A stretch of 64,000 nt of DNA from Zonotrichia leucophrys gambelii (GCF_028769735.1 NC_088173.1:11119038-11183037); one strand, 5' to 3'. Numbered from the stretch's first letter, positions 24,159 to 36,945 are shown. Notes: generated by a model from the sequence alone, not told the origin. A program made the numbers and translations.

Positions 24159-27100
24159 AAACAATTCGTCTGTCTTCCCAAAACTTAGCCTTTCAAATAT
24201 ATGCTGCAACCATATCTCCTACCAGTCTTCTATTTGCTGTGATAAAAACCTTCTTTTTGGAAGGTTTGCACTGCAGATTTCAGTATAATATATATACATC
24301 TTGAAGCAGGATTTGATGAGGCCAATTGTCTTGTGACAGCTGGCAGTTCTTTGACAAGATTTTCTTTGCAGTTTCTATGTATTTAGTAATCTTACTATAT
24401 GGTGTCTTGTGCATCAGCATTTTAACAAATGTAAAGATCAGCCAAAGAATAAGAAATGATAATGCAAACAGATATATAGAAATGTATTATGCCAATACTC
24501 ATTCACATTTAAAGTTGTGATTCACTGCTTTCTATGCAGTAGATTGTTTACTCCTCCTGCATGAGTGGCCACAGGCAGGACTCAAGTACATATGTGGGTG
24601 GCTAGAGGGGAAAAAATATAATTATTGATGACATGAGAAAAAATAAAGTCTTCTATCACTTGTTGCTCAGTTAAGCTCAGAACAATTCAAATATCAAAAG
24701 AAGAAAACAATAATATTGCATGACTCATACTTTTATTCAAGAAAACAAATAGCAGTGTACAGAAATGTGGTGGGTACAAATCCATCATATGAATAATACC
24801 CTAAATTTAATACCTTAGAATCCTTTGGTGGGTTCATAAAATTTTGCAGGATACATTGTCAATGGTGATATCATCTGTTCCTGATGAACAGTAACTGCAG
24901 GAGTGGAACAATACCACCATTTTGTGGGTGCCAGGGGCAGTTGTAGGAAGTTATCTATGTGATATTTTTCTTTGAAGAAAAAGCTTGAAGAGCAAACATT
25001 CTAAATCATGAAGAAAAATTCTGTGCAATATCCAAAATTTTACATTCTTCCTTACCACTTAAAAATTTAGCTTCATCTCATCAAAAAGCTGCAAACATGT
25101 CATTTTAATCAGCTTCAGAGCACATATATGCATAATGTATACTCAGTTATAAAGCATACACATTGGAACACTGATGAGCAAAGCCATATGCAATGTATCT
25201 AGTCATAGAATCTGTGACATCTCTGTAGTCAATTACAAGCCCCAGTTGTAAACATTATTTTCCTTGGGGAATATTTCTGCTCTTTCTTTTGCAAGGGCTG
25301 TTTAAGTCTTTCACATCTGGCTGCTCTCTCCCACCCTTTTACTGTGGGAAGTTCTCTCACATCTTCGGCCACAGAGAAGGGGAAGAATAGCTGTTTGAGG
25401 GACTGCACAGCAACCCAAAGGTCAATGAAATCTTCCTGGGAAAGCTGATTAAAAGTATTAGTTTATTCTCAAAAGTGATTTTTAAAAATTTTTGGTCAGT
25501 TTTCTGAGCAGAAGAGACATGCTGAACCACAGAAACTGATTTAGGAGAGCTGGAGGTTGTGATAAGAAGGAGATCAAGGATACAGTGTAAAACTGCTGAA
25601 CTGAAACTAAAATGTATGGTGAACATCAAAGTAATAGACTGTTAATTAATTAAAGACCAGTGCCCTTGATGTAGAATTGCCTTTGGCATTAAAATTAACT
25701 GTCTGACTGAAATGTGTAGAGCAGCTCATGTTTCTCATCATCTGTCTACAGTACACAATTGGCATGGAGTGTTAAAGTGCCTCCAGACTTAGGGAGAACC
25801 AAGTTCACATGCCAGGAAAAATGTAATAGCAGAGACACAAAGCTCTATATAAATAGTTACCAGAATCCAGAATCAAAAACTTGTTAAAGGATAACCTTGG
25901 CATCCTTTGCACAGAAACATACCAACCTTTACACAGAACAGTTTGTTCTTAAGTGTGAACTTTTTTCTAGGAATCCCAGAAGCCCAATGAGACGGCATTT
26001 GTATCTGGTTATTCAAGCTTTCTTTATAAATCGCAGGCAAGGTACTTTCTTCCCTCTAAACTGAAAATCTGGACGCTTCAAGACAGCTGAGTGTCTGAGG
26101 ACATTAAGTCATACAGTCTATGGGTTCTGTTGATGCTGGGAAAGAAGAAAAGATTCTGGTTCAGAAGCTATTCTGAGCTTGCAGAACTGATGACAGTAAC
26201 AGTACTCGACAGCACCACTTCTACAGGACCATGTTTAAGCTTTTGCGTTTAAATTCTGCTGCAACACATTGTAGCTCTCTTTCTGCTGCTCCCCTTACAA
26301 GACAAGCCTGCATTGGCAGATGCTAATTTTGTGCAGAACTCCACTTAGTAATGCATGTGATGCATAAATGCATAAGTAGTGCATACAATTTCTGAATTTA
26401 ACTAGCAGCTCCACATAGATGAGATTTAAAAACTTGCAGCTATTTCATGCCTTAGAAAAAGTAGAAAACCAATATCAGTACCCCAACTTAATTTAAGAGA
26501 TTACCTCCTTAACTTCTCTCAGACAAATTAAGGTGTCAAGTCGATGCACAGGTCATGTGGAAAAGTAGAAGAGATGAAAAGAAGCCAACCCTCACAATCC
26601 CATAAGGTACATTTTTTTCCCTAAATGGGCCAAAACTCACGCTGCTGGTTCAGCCTCAGCAGTTCACCTAATACTATCTTACTGAGGCCACTCATGTGAT
26701 TCATTATGGCTAATCAAACCCTAAGGACTTAAGTAAATTCTGATCCCAGAAGAGACTCTGTTGAGCCTGCGAACACAGACTGCTAAGTAGTGGTTAATAC
26801 ATCAGCAACCTGCTGAAAACTGAAACAAAAAGTATGTTTTCTTTGCTGACTAGTCTGGCCAAGTTTCTTGGCACGCTCCTTCTCCTTTTAGAAGTTTCAT
26901 TGACACGGCCTCAGTTGCTCAATGCCTGAGACTTGCCATGGGTTGCTGGAGGTAGTTATTAGTTACCTCAGTGCTGTTCTCTGGAAACAGGAGATGATTG
27001 CAGCTCTCCTGCCACTCCCCCTTACACTCCCCTCGGTACACCCCCTGGAAGTCTCAAATGGCAAGCCTGCTTTTGGCAGCTGAGGATCAAGTCCTGCTTG

Positions 27101-29010
27101 AACTTTTTTTCCTACTGGGGAAAAGCAATAATTCATTTTTGGCGCTGCATGGACAAGTTTTCTAAAGAAAATCAATCCCCAACTGTTAAAAATTGTCATT
27201 CAGTATTCATATAAATATTTAAAATCCTCATACTTCTTTTTTACCTAAAAAATGGGTAATTAATTACTTACAGAGATTAAAAATACTTTTTGGCTTTTCT
27301 TTTTTTCCTTTACAAACCTTTTTCCCCTCTGTGTTTGTATTTTAGAAGTTTAAAGGACAATCTATCCTGCATAATAAAAGTTCTTAGTTATCTAATGAGT
27401 AAATGTAGTCCAGGCAGCCAAAACATGAACCTTCTGCTCTGCTACATAATTCTGTCATGGTGATATCATCATTAACCTGTTTGCAAGGAAGATTGCCTTC
27501 ATTTTCACAGCATTTACATTCCTCAAAGGACCACTGTCTATGAATAACTTTGCCATGAGCTAGGTAGGGAAGAGGGAGGAGGCTAGAGCTTAGCCTGCTC
27601 TCCCCAGGTCACCAGCCAGCACAGCTCACAAGTTCAAACTTAAGAGATAAAGTTTACTATAGGTTCATTGAGTATATTAGTACTATCTCTTCAACATTTC
27701 CTCCTGTCAACAGGGCACACAGGATAATATAGACTCAGAACAGAAACAATTACATACAAAACCACAGTGAAAACAGGAAAGTGAAAGGAACACATCAACG
27801 GAGGATAATACTAGAATTTTCAAAATGAGAACACAGTCTTAGGTTTCAATTGCTTCACTCAGGTAAATGAAGAGTGAGGGAAAGAAAGAGGCTGAGTAGT
27901 TTTTTCATTTTGTTTTGTATATGATAAAAGTTTCCTTGCATTTATCAGCTAAAGAATGTGGTGGAGAATGATCATTTATTTTTCATGCAATAAAAGCACA
28001 TATAGTACAGCAAGAATATGCTGGGTAACTGGAAATTTCACAAAAATAATTTTGTATCACAGATTTGGTGAGACTAATTTATTCTGTTGACCTTAATTAT
28101 TTTTACATCTGACTTCTCCCATGTAATGTGATATACAGAGCATTTAGTGAGACATTTGTGTTTACAAATCCAATTACTCGAAAATTACTCTTCAGTAGTA
28201 TTCAGAAGATTTTATGTATCACATACATAATTTCCTGATATGGATTGGAATATTTAGTCAAAACTGTTGTTCTGCACACATGGAAGGGCAAAGACAAATA
28301 ACTTTCTGATTGCTAATGTTTTGGTTGAATAGGCTGCCCCTTATTCACGATTCCTCCCAATAACCGATGTGTATTCTGATAAAAATCTTCACTGCATGGC
28401 TTACTTTACTGATGTAGCTATTTCTTAGTAGGCTGATGACACTGTACTTGAAATGTTCAGGAAAGGAAAGATGGAAAATTCTAATGAGAATTTAAATGTA
28501 AAAGGAGTCCAACTACAAGGGAACACAACATAAATGTTTAACAGAATGGTCCATGATTATTTTTCTGCAAACAGAGCACAATTTAATTTATAGCCATAAA
28601 TTCACTTATGAAGTGCTAAGTCACTAAAAAGTCACCCCCTCAAATATGTTTCTCCTCTTCTTATCTTGTCAGATTGGCCCTCTATATGATCTTCTGCGAG
28701 AAGAAAGAGACTCACAGAATGAGAACTCAACCAGAGTTATAGATGTCTGACTTCTTTCAGATACACAGTTCTGAAGGAGTTTCCCCCGTAGAAGGAGAAA
28801 GGCAAAACCTAGTCAGGTTAAAGATGGAATTTTTTGAAAGGCAGTTCCTGACAGTAGGGATGCATGTGTGTGGGTATATGAATATATAATGTACATACTT
28901 ACATATATACATACACACACCCATCCCATATCTAGCGAGAGAATATCATAAAAATGAGACAAGCAGATCCATAGCCAAAATTTGTAAAGTTGTGTCCAAG
29001 GATTTTATGT

Positions 29011-29580
29011 ATTCATAGACTCACACAGAGTGTGAGTCTCTGAGTTGGAAGGGACCCACTAGGATCATCACAGTCCAGTTCTGCACAAGACAGCCCCAAG
29101 GGTCACACCATGTTCCTGAGAGCGTTTTCCAAATGCATCTTGAGCTCAGACAGCTTGGTGCAGTGACCACTTCCCTGGGGAGCCTGTTCCAGTTCCCAAT
29201 CACCTTCTGGGTGAATTTTTTTCCCAAATATCTGACCTAAACCTCCCTTGACACAACTTCAGGCCATTCTATCAGGTCCTGTTGGGTCACCAGAAAGAAT
29301 AGGTACTGATCTGCCCCTCCACTATCCCTCATAAGGATGTTGAATATTGCCATGGCATCTCCTCAGTCTCCTCCAGGCTGAACAGACCAAGTGACCTCAG
29401 CCTCTCCTCATATGCCTTCCCCTCTTGACCCTTCACCATCTTTGTAGGCCTCCTTTGAACACTCTCTGATAGCTTTATATTCTTCTTTTTTTCTGGTGCC
29501 CAAGATTGCACACAATATTCTATGTGAGGTTGCAGCAGCACAGAGCAGAGTGGGATAATCACCACCGTGAAACAGCTGGG
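29011..29580 (-). mobile_element. CR1 LINE fragment with ORF2 (reverse transcriptase) end, reverse orientation
   Basis: This is the longest CR1 copy here, about 570 bases. On the plus strand it starts with a modified octamer tail and GAGTTGGAAGGGACCCACTA, then passes through GTGACCACTTCCCTGGGGAG, CCTGTTCCAG, CTCCTCCAGGCTGAACAG and AGCCTCTCCTCATATGCCTT. The minus strand keeps a readable piece of the ORF2 C-terminus, including [12 protein letters not shown], then [12 protein letters not shown], then [15 protein letters not shown], in the order seen in CR1 proteins. The frame is broken between this part and a downstream part containing NWNRLPREVVTAPS. It is 5' truncated and inactive. Confidence 0.95.
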
Positions 29581-30179
29581 AGATCCAGATTATAGTGTTA
29601 GAAGGAAAGGACCTATGTAAGTAGAATATATGCAGAGAGAAAAAGATGATGACTTCTGGATATTCTCAACGTTAATCTCAGCAGTAGCTATTATTAGCTT
29701 TAAAATGAGTTTTTAAAGATATCTGGCTGAGAGAAATTATTTTAATTATTTAGGCTGAAGAAGAGCGAAGCACTTAACAATCTCCAATCTGTGGATAGAT
29801 GGAGCTGCCATTCCAGTTATCTTGAACAAATATGACAAGGCTAGCAGGAAAAGGCAGTGCTTAACAACACTAGAATGAAAAGAGGCTGCATTGTACTTCT
29901 ACCCATCCAATGGCACTCTCTGCTGTCATCAGGCAAATGTTGCCTATGATGTCTCCCAAAACAAGCTTAGAAAGTGTTATCTGCTAGGACTGACAGGGCG
30001 GCATTTCTACCTTCGTTGTCACCACTGCCTGGAGCTTCCCTACAAAATCCCATCACCGGCTTCTGAAAGGTGCCTCGGAAAAATAGATCCGCAAGCGGCA
30101 AAGGTCGGCCCTGGAGCAGCCTCTCCTCCTGCCTCCCGCACAAAGGCAGGGCAGGCAAATACCCGCAGGCTGCCCCCTA
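29581..30179. other. Short spacer before the second CpG island
   Basis: AT-rich DNA grading into island sequence from about 30050. A 138-codon plus-strand frame at 29891-30307 enters the island but shows no recognisable domain. Confidence 0.5.
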
Positions 30180-31030
30180 TAATGCTGCGGGGAAATTGTT
30201 TCCGAGGGCGTATCACTCACGAACCCCCCGCCAGGGCTATTCGCGAGCGGAACCTCAAACACTCGGGGCAAAGCAAGGCTAGGGAAGCCCGTGGTTGCTG
30301 GGACTGAGGAGTGGGAGAGCGCCGCGGGTGGGACCCCAATGGTCGCTCCCGCGGAGGCGCCGTGAGGACGGGGACAGCGGGGGTGTCCGCACAGGCTCCG
30401 AGACCGCGGTGCCGGGGCGGGCCGGCCTCCCTCCCCTGGTGTACATGGGGGGAACGCGGTCCGACCCTTCAGGGAATTCTCCCATCCCCGCTGCGCCCCC
30501 GCGCCGCTCAGCGGAGCGCACTGCCCTGGCCACGGAGGGGAGGAGGAGAGGGAAGGGCAGGCAGGGGGGTCGGCAGGGTGGGGTTTGCCCGCCGCACGTG
30601 TGGGAAGGCCGGGCATGGGGGCTCCCTGAGGGGAGGAGCGCCCCGGCTTTGGCCGGCCAGAGAGCTCCGCCGCTCAGCCGCCGCCGCCGCCGCCGGGAGC
30701 CGTGCCTGGGCCGCGTAAGTGGCTCCACTCTCCGCTTTCCTTCCTTCCTCGGGACCGCGTGGGCGAGGGGCTGGGGGAACGCCGCCGTCGGGGCCTCTCG
30801 GCGGCTTGGGCGCGGTGGGGAGGGATCCTCAGTCCCAGCTCCAGCCAGGCTTGTGCGGCCGGAGGGGCGCTGATTCCCGCCTTGCTCCCAGGAATAACTC
30901 GATAACTTGAGCTGGGCGGCTTGCGCGGGCAGGGAAGCACAGGAGTTCCCTGCTGCCTTTTAAAGTTCGCGGTGGGAAGAAGGGCGCTGGCCCTGGGGGC
31001 CGCCGCTCCGGCAGCCGGGGGGCGCGGGGC
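30180..31030. promoter_or_regulatory. CpG island promoter of a plus-strand gene
   Basis: Dense CpG and high GC for about 850 bases, between AT-rich flanks. It includes an E-box CACGTG at 30595-30600, a CCG trinucleotide run near 30677-30694, and a strong plus-strand splice donor CCGC|GTAAGT at 30715. No TATA box is clear. All six frames are open for long distances because of the base composition, so the long frames here (up to 192 codons) should not be read as genes. The divergent MTMR-type promoter is about 20 kb away. Confidence 0.75.
30601..30714 (+). other. Probable untranslated first exon, plus-strand gene (possibly SLC7A2)
   Basis: The 3' border is a near-consensus donor (GTAAGT at 30715-30720) placed near the centre of the CpG island, as expected for a first exon. 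The start coordinate is only a guess. The one ATG in this interval (at 30615) is followed after three codons by TGA, so the exon is probably noncoding. In human the gene divergent to MTMR7 is SLC7A2 (cationic amino acid transporter CAT-2), which has untranslated first exons; if synteny holds, this would be its promoter. No SLC7A2 coding exon (start MIPCR) was seen downstream in the window, so the identity stays open. Confidence 0.5.
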
Positions 31031-31483
31031 TGCATGTGGCACAAGGGAAAGGCTCCTGAGGGCTCCTGGGCATGTGTGACACCTTGCTTGCTGGTCCTGG
31101 GGCGGCATTTGCTCCTACTGTAAAGGGCTGGGGGCGTCGATGGGTGAAACGCCCCTCCTTGGGTTTCTGACGAGCTCGCTGAAGGCACTGGCGCACCTGG
31201 AGGTGTGGTCCGTGCAGGTGTGACTGACCCAAAGCACACAGTGCGACCCCAGCTCTGCAACCCCAGCTCTACATGTGTTTTGGGTAGTTGGGGATGTCAC
31301 ACTTCTGTGGAGAGCCTGAAGTAAGTACAGATCCCTAACTGTGGGGAAAAAAGTTTACGAAATGTTCCTTTCTGCCAACTTTGCATGTTTAAACCTAGAG
31401 ATGTGTTTGAAGAATATATGACCCTACATATAATGCTACTGACAGCTGGAGAAAATGAGTTCAGTAAAATAAGTAAAATAAGA

Positions 31484-31553
31484 TCTGCAGCTTCTGATAC
31501 CTTAGATTTTAAACTTAAATAAATTTAAAATCTAAGGTATCAGAAGCTGCAGA
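31484..31553. repeat. Perfect 30-bp inverted repeat with 10-nt loop
   Basis: The left arm (31484-31513, starting TCTGCAGCTTCTG and ending TTTTAAA) is exactly reverse-complementary to the right arm (31524-31553, ending CAGAAGCTGCAGA). The loop is CTTAAATAAA. There is no target-site duplication and no similarity to a transposon end I know. As RNA it would fold into one 30-bp hairpin without bulges. The absence of any mismatch implies a recent origin or conservation. Confidence 0.97.
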
Positions 31554-32780
31554 ACATAATCCTTCCACTTGAAAATATTTGGTATCAGTTGAGATTTGTG
31601 ATACTGTTTGGATGGTAGAGCATTATCAATTGGATGCAGGGTCTGGGTGAACTCCATTAATTTGGCTGAATTACATTAGGTTTGGGGAAGGGGAGGGTCT
31701 CACACCACTTCAGTTCTGACAGCATCACAGCACGTGTAGTTTCTGCTGATTTTTATGCTAGTGCTTAATATATCATTCCAGCAACTTACCTAGGAAAGGA
31801 ACAGAAGTTTCCTGAAGTTTGGCCTAAGGTGTGAAAGGACTTTCTTCAAGCCTACCCTCTGCTTCAAGTATATTAATACCCAACATTATTTGACAAGCTT
31901 TCAAACTTCTTTCTTTTTATTCTTCCAGTTAAAATAAAAACAAATCTATTGTGAGGCATCTGGATGTTTCAGAGATGGAGAAGGTAAAACAAGGGATCAC
32001 AGCATAGAGAACTTGTATATATTGAAACAAGCTGATGGTGGTTTGTTTATGCTAGAAAGACAAAACACATTCTATCAAAGTTCCTGTAGACACTGAGCAG
32101 ACTCAGTACACAGTGGGTCCTGGAACTCTGTGGAAAATGTTTTGAGTTCTGGTTTGCATTACCTAATGGCATTAAAACATCAACAGTAAAAATAGGCATC
32201 ATGCCTACACAAAAGTTTGTTTTCATTGACATCTATGATGTACTACATGCTCAGACTAAAAAAGAAATGGTGCCTGCCTGCCCTGTTCCTGTAAGATCTT
32301 CATGTCTGCAATTGATTTCATTTTACTCTTCCCCTGACCACACAATTCTTCTAAACCCCAGTCCATTGGGTTCTGATACAAATTGGCACAGAAATAAAAC
32401 AGCCCCACAAAGACATAAGTAGCCATATTGGTATCTTATCAAAAGTGCAGTGATGTTTTGTATTAATGACATGCATTTTTACTCTTTTGCCACATGTTGT
32501 GATAGACATTATTCATGCATGGAGTAGTCTTCTAAGTGATGTTACTAAAATGCAGTCTGATTCTTCAGATGTGGATGAAACCTGGCACTTTGTCAAGTTT
32601 AAATGCAATGAAGTTTTGATCCTGAAGCTCAGTATGTTGGCTACTGTGTACATGCATAAATGGTCTGACCAAGGTTCCTGATCTCACAAAAGTGTACTTG
32701 CTAAGATAAATGACAAGGTAACTGTTTCTAGTTTTGTACACACAGATTAAATCAAAATTAGTTTCAATTTTCTTAATAAC

Positions 32781-32895
32781 CATAGAATCACATAATATCC
32801 TGGGTTGGGAGGAACCCACAAGGGTCATTGAAGTTCAATACCTGGCCTGCACAGGACAGCCTGAAAAATCACACCATATGCCTGAGAGCACTCTT
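32781..32895 (-). mobile_element. CR1 LINE 3' end fragment, reverse orientation
   Basis: CATAGAATCACATAATATCC, GGGTTGGGAGGAACCCACAA, GGGTCATTGAAGTTCAA, CCTGGCCTGCACAGGACAGC and CACACCATATGCCTGAGAGC match, in order, the inverted CR1 tail subfamily also seen at 20811 and 29011. It is about 115 bases long and 5' truncated. Confidence 0.9.
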
Positions 32896-35800
32896 AATAA
32901 ATTAGTGCACTTAGCATATTTTAGTTAGGGATCTATTAATGCCATATAGCCAAAGGTGTAGAAAGCTAGCAATGCCATTTCAATGCATATTTGTGGCTTT
33001 AAAGCAGAACTTCATGCATTCATATTAGCTTTTTCCATACTAATATATTAAAAATCATTTTATATGTTGCTGAAATTATTCAAAAGTGTACAGTATAGTG
33101 AAAAGTACTTGAAACCATGTTTCTGTGTCTGTAAATTTTCATGTGTCTGAAAGTGTCCATCTTCACAATACCATTTAGCACATGGCCCTTGCTTCTTCAG
33201 CATCATGATACAAGTCTGATCCTCAGGCTTCTCAATTCTTCATCCTTTTGTTCACTCTGCAGTTGGGGAGAACTTCATCCCACTGGTTTAGTAGCTGAGA
33301 AATTTAGTATTGGTAACTCAACTGACAGGGCTCTTGGAAGCAAACAGTTGAACTTTCAGAAAAAGACAAATGTGTCCTCCTTTCTTCTGGGAAAAGCATT
33401 TGTATAAGTGATCTGCCACTACAACTCCAGTGAGAGTTTTAAAGGTTACAGTAAAGTGGCTTCTGGGACTCCTAAGCTTAGTCATTGCTGAAAATCATCC
33501 AAGATCACAGTATTATCTTGCCTGATCTCAAAATTCTTATTTATCCAAGTGGACATACTCCAAGGAAAAGATCATTTAGATTGTCCTTGTCTTCACGAGT
33601 TCCTGCATCAGATTGCATGTGTGTGGAATGAGAGATTTCTGAGTGGATGTACGACACTGATGGGAAATGTGACTGACCACAGGATGGTTTCAGGACATCT
33701 TGTTCTACACACAACTGGAGAAGAAATTACCTCAAATAAAGCATTCCGATTGCAAGATGATTGTTCCAGGTCTTTTAATGACAATACATGATCTACAGCA
33801 GTTGCATACATGAATATCCCTCCTTGTCACTTCACTATGAGCTGAACCCCTGTAAAAAATAGGGTGGGCAGGTTTGACAGTCTAAAAAATTGATAGTTTA
33901 ATGGTTGGTGTTGAGCCTGTGTTTATTGAGGGTGGAGAGGTGCTACTGGCATAGCATGCATAGACAATTGCCATATCTATCCTTTCTTTACTGTGGCTAT
34001 AAAGATTCTGTCCTAGACCACATGGACTCCCAAGTATATGTGTGATGGTTGTGAATATAGGTAAGCAGCCCCCCAACATCTGTTATGAAGAATTAAGCAA
34101 AAAAATGAAGTAGAACATTTTATGGTTCAACTTAATAACAGAGGTCCTTACAAATGAAATATATCTCCATTCACATATTGTAAAGTTTATAGAATCTCTA
34201 AGACAGATGGAGCCTCTCAAAATTTTGCCCAGACAGCAATGAACTTTTGAATGGTATGGAATAGTAGCATCAGAGCTCTGATGACAACTATCTGCTCTAG
34301 TTTGGGTTATGGCTTCTAGAAACACTATCTAACGCTTATTTACATAAAAATTCAGGCCATAGGATGACTTCCACAACACTTACTTTGGAAGAGTATAGTC
34401 TCTCATTAGTGTCTGACTGGTTGCATGTGTCTGACAAGTAGCAGTAAAGCAGCCACAGAGGAGGAAGCAATCATACATCATGTTATCATCATGATTGTTC
34501 ACTGGATCTGGTTCTTCCCATTCACTTTTGGAGTTAACTTTTCCTTCCACACACAGTAGTTAATGAAGGTGACCCAAAAGACCTCCATGCTGTTGCTGGG
34601 AGAGGTGGGTTTTGGTGCTCTCTGTTCCCTGTGCAGTGGAGTGCACGCAGCATCTGCTGTTTCTGATAAGTAATCAAAACAGGCCAAGTCAGTGTTGGTG
34701 GTCAGTGTTGTGCTGCAGTTCTCTATTGCTAATAGCAGGGTAGTTTTGCCTCTTTGTGATGGTAACATCAGTTTTCTTGCATTGCTGTTCTCACTAAATG
34801 ACCTCATTTCTGAAAATTATGATGTCAGATGTACTACTAGAAAGGGATGATTGCATTAATCCAATTAACTGATTAATATAATTTTTGTGAATTTGTTGTT
34901 AGCAAGGTAACAAAACATAGAAAGGTGTCAACTGGAAAAATGCAAAATAATCTTCTGCAGGGAGCTAGCTTAACTAGGGAACATTTGCCAGTTGGGACTG
35001 GAATGAAGGAAAAGGCAGATTGTACCAAGTGAGTTTGCCAGATTTTTCTTCCATCGTTTGTATTTAATATACAAATTTACTCCACCTGTACTTTTTCTTT
35101 CCAGAATATTTGTCTTTGAGAAATGCATGGAATAAATTTATTGTTGCTTTAAAGAACATTATGCGCTAAGTGACTTTTCTAGGGGGAGGGAGTTGGATTC
35201 AGTGCAATATAATCTTCATTTCCTTTATAGTAGTAACAGTGAATGATGTGGATAAGCTGTTCTGTAGCTCTGTGAATTCATGTAGCTGATCTCTGCTCTT
35301 TGCTCACTTTGTTGGAAGTTAGTTATTCTTTGCCTGGAGTTGTATTGCAAGCTGCTTGACAACATGGGAAAGCAATTGTGCTTATTTTATTTTGTTTATG
35401 CAGTACCATGCACATTGTGGTTATGGAATAAATAATCATTGAAACAGAATTTGGAAGGGATTATTATTGTCCTTTTTTCAGTTTCCTTAGACTGAGAAAT
35501 ATCACCATATTATTTAAGTAAATTGAAACATTTGGATACTGTTCAGGTATCTGATTACTCCTGTAAGGGCCTAAATTAAGTCCTCTGAATATTCAGTTTA
35601 TGAATTATTTGGTCTGATATTGATTTTATTTTACCCTCAAATTTTTTTGGACTATCATGCAGTTGAGAGAAAATGATGGGATGTGACTTGCCAGGAAATA
35701 ACTTTCAGCACTGTGAATGAGATGAAAGTCTTGTGGATATATAGAATTAGCATGCATGTGTGATTCTTTTCAAAGGTACAGTGCTTCAGTGTGCTTTTTG

Positions 35801-36054
35801 GAGCCATTAGTTTAGATGAGTAGGCAGTATTTTTGATCCTTGTAATGACAGTCTAACTTTAAAGTATTGGTAAGTCTTTGAGTACAATCAGTTTCAGAAT
35901 TTAGTTGCCCTGTTCTTGCTGCAAGGATTTGAAGACAAGGAGAACTTTTTAGGGTAGTACTGAAGAAGTATCATGAAACATCAGGTTTGTTATGTGCAAT
36001 AATATGTACATAGTAATTTACATGTTCTGTGGTTTTTGTTTTTCCTCAGCAATA

Positions 36055-36945
36055 TGTTCTTAGATGCAGAGGGGGGCATATGTGGCCCGAAGTTTAGAGT
36101 CCGACTAGCTGAGGGTGAAAGGCCGATGCCCCTCTGCAATTCCTGGCCAGCACCCTTCGGCTTCTGGTGGCCTCGGGCTGTGCTGGCTGCGGACTGGCTC
36201 ACACCGCTGGTATTGGGGAGGAACGGAGCTGACCATTTCCCGGGGGTTAAACATCGGTTTATTGAAGGTGTAGCGGGATCCAAACGCGGGGAAACCAACC
36301 GGGAAAAAGTTTCTCCATAGGGGGTGAAACAGGATTATAAAGGAGGGGGGTGGGTACAGGCGGAACCAATCGGGAAAGGTGAGGGATGAACTTCACAGAA
36401 CTGACACTCCATGGAGACCAATAATCAAAAGGTAAAGGAGGTGTCCTGGGACCCCAGCCAGCCACCATCTCCAGAGAGGAGAAGGTTCTCGAAACCTGGG
36501 AGGAGAAAGGGGGTGATTGACTGGGCCCAGGGAGGAAACAACTTTCACTTATAAGGGAAACCAGGGGAGGAGCAATTACATATCAGCAACTATGAATAGC
36601 GGTTACTATAGCAACTTAGCTGACAGGCTAGCACTGGTGGGAAAAACTGGGGGAACGAAACCATTTTACACATAATAGGGGAGAACAATACATAAATTGG
36701 GGGAATAACACAAGAAACTTAACAACACACTACAACACTTAGAGAATCTTGATGCCTTATCTCTCTACACTGTTTACCAACCTGTGCTCACCCTCTTTCT
36801 TTACGAAGACTCAAGGAGGGGCCCTGGGCACTTTTTGATAAAGAGGGGCTGTTCTACAGGCAGGACAAGGTCTCATCCTGAGTGAAGAGGGAAGTCCTGA
36901 GCTGAAGGCATCTTTCAGGCCTGTTTGTAGAAGGCACCTTCTACA
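36055..36945 (-). mobile_element. Solo LTR of an avian endogenous retrovirus, antisense to the intron
   Basis: This CpG-bearing block differs sharply in composition from its flanks. Read on the minus strand it has a TTTATAA-like box near 36335, an AATAAA polyadenylation signal at 36263-36258, and about 200 bases of R-U5-like sequence ending near 36055 in ...AGAACA (or near 36081 in ...GGCCACA). The U3 side may begin TGTAGAAGG at 36945, or TGTAGAGAG at 36769. No gag, pol or env sequence lies on either side, so it looks like a solo LTR left by recombination. I found no clear target-site duplication, so both borders are uncertain. The intact CpGs suggest a fairly young insertion. Confidence 0.7.

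Larger units (their letters stand above)
23191..29010. other. Intergenic sequence, no supported gene
   Basis: AT-rich DNA with only short unrecognised frames. It contains two recent-looking tandem duplications, 14 bp x 2 at 23562-23589 and 16 bp x 2.5 at 24118-24158, and a TATACA/CA-rich patch near 28860-28922. I see no RNA gene and no clear promoter. Confidence 0.55.

Noticed and set aside
29329..29565. 78-codon minus-strand frame with reverse-transcriptase-like text
   Set aside because: It is the end of CR1 ORF2 in a truncated, frame-broken LINE copy, not a host gene.
30053..31300. Many long overlapping frames (up to 192 codons) on both strands
   Set aside because: GC-rich island DNA has few stops. 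The peptides are arginine-, proline- and glycine-rich with no known motif, and a splice donor at 30715 fits a noncoding first exon.
35990..36468. Frames inside the LTR block
   Set aside because: They lie in LTR sequence and show no gag, pol or env motif.
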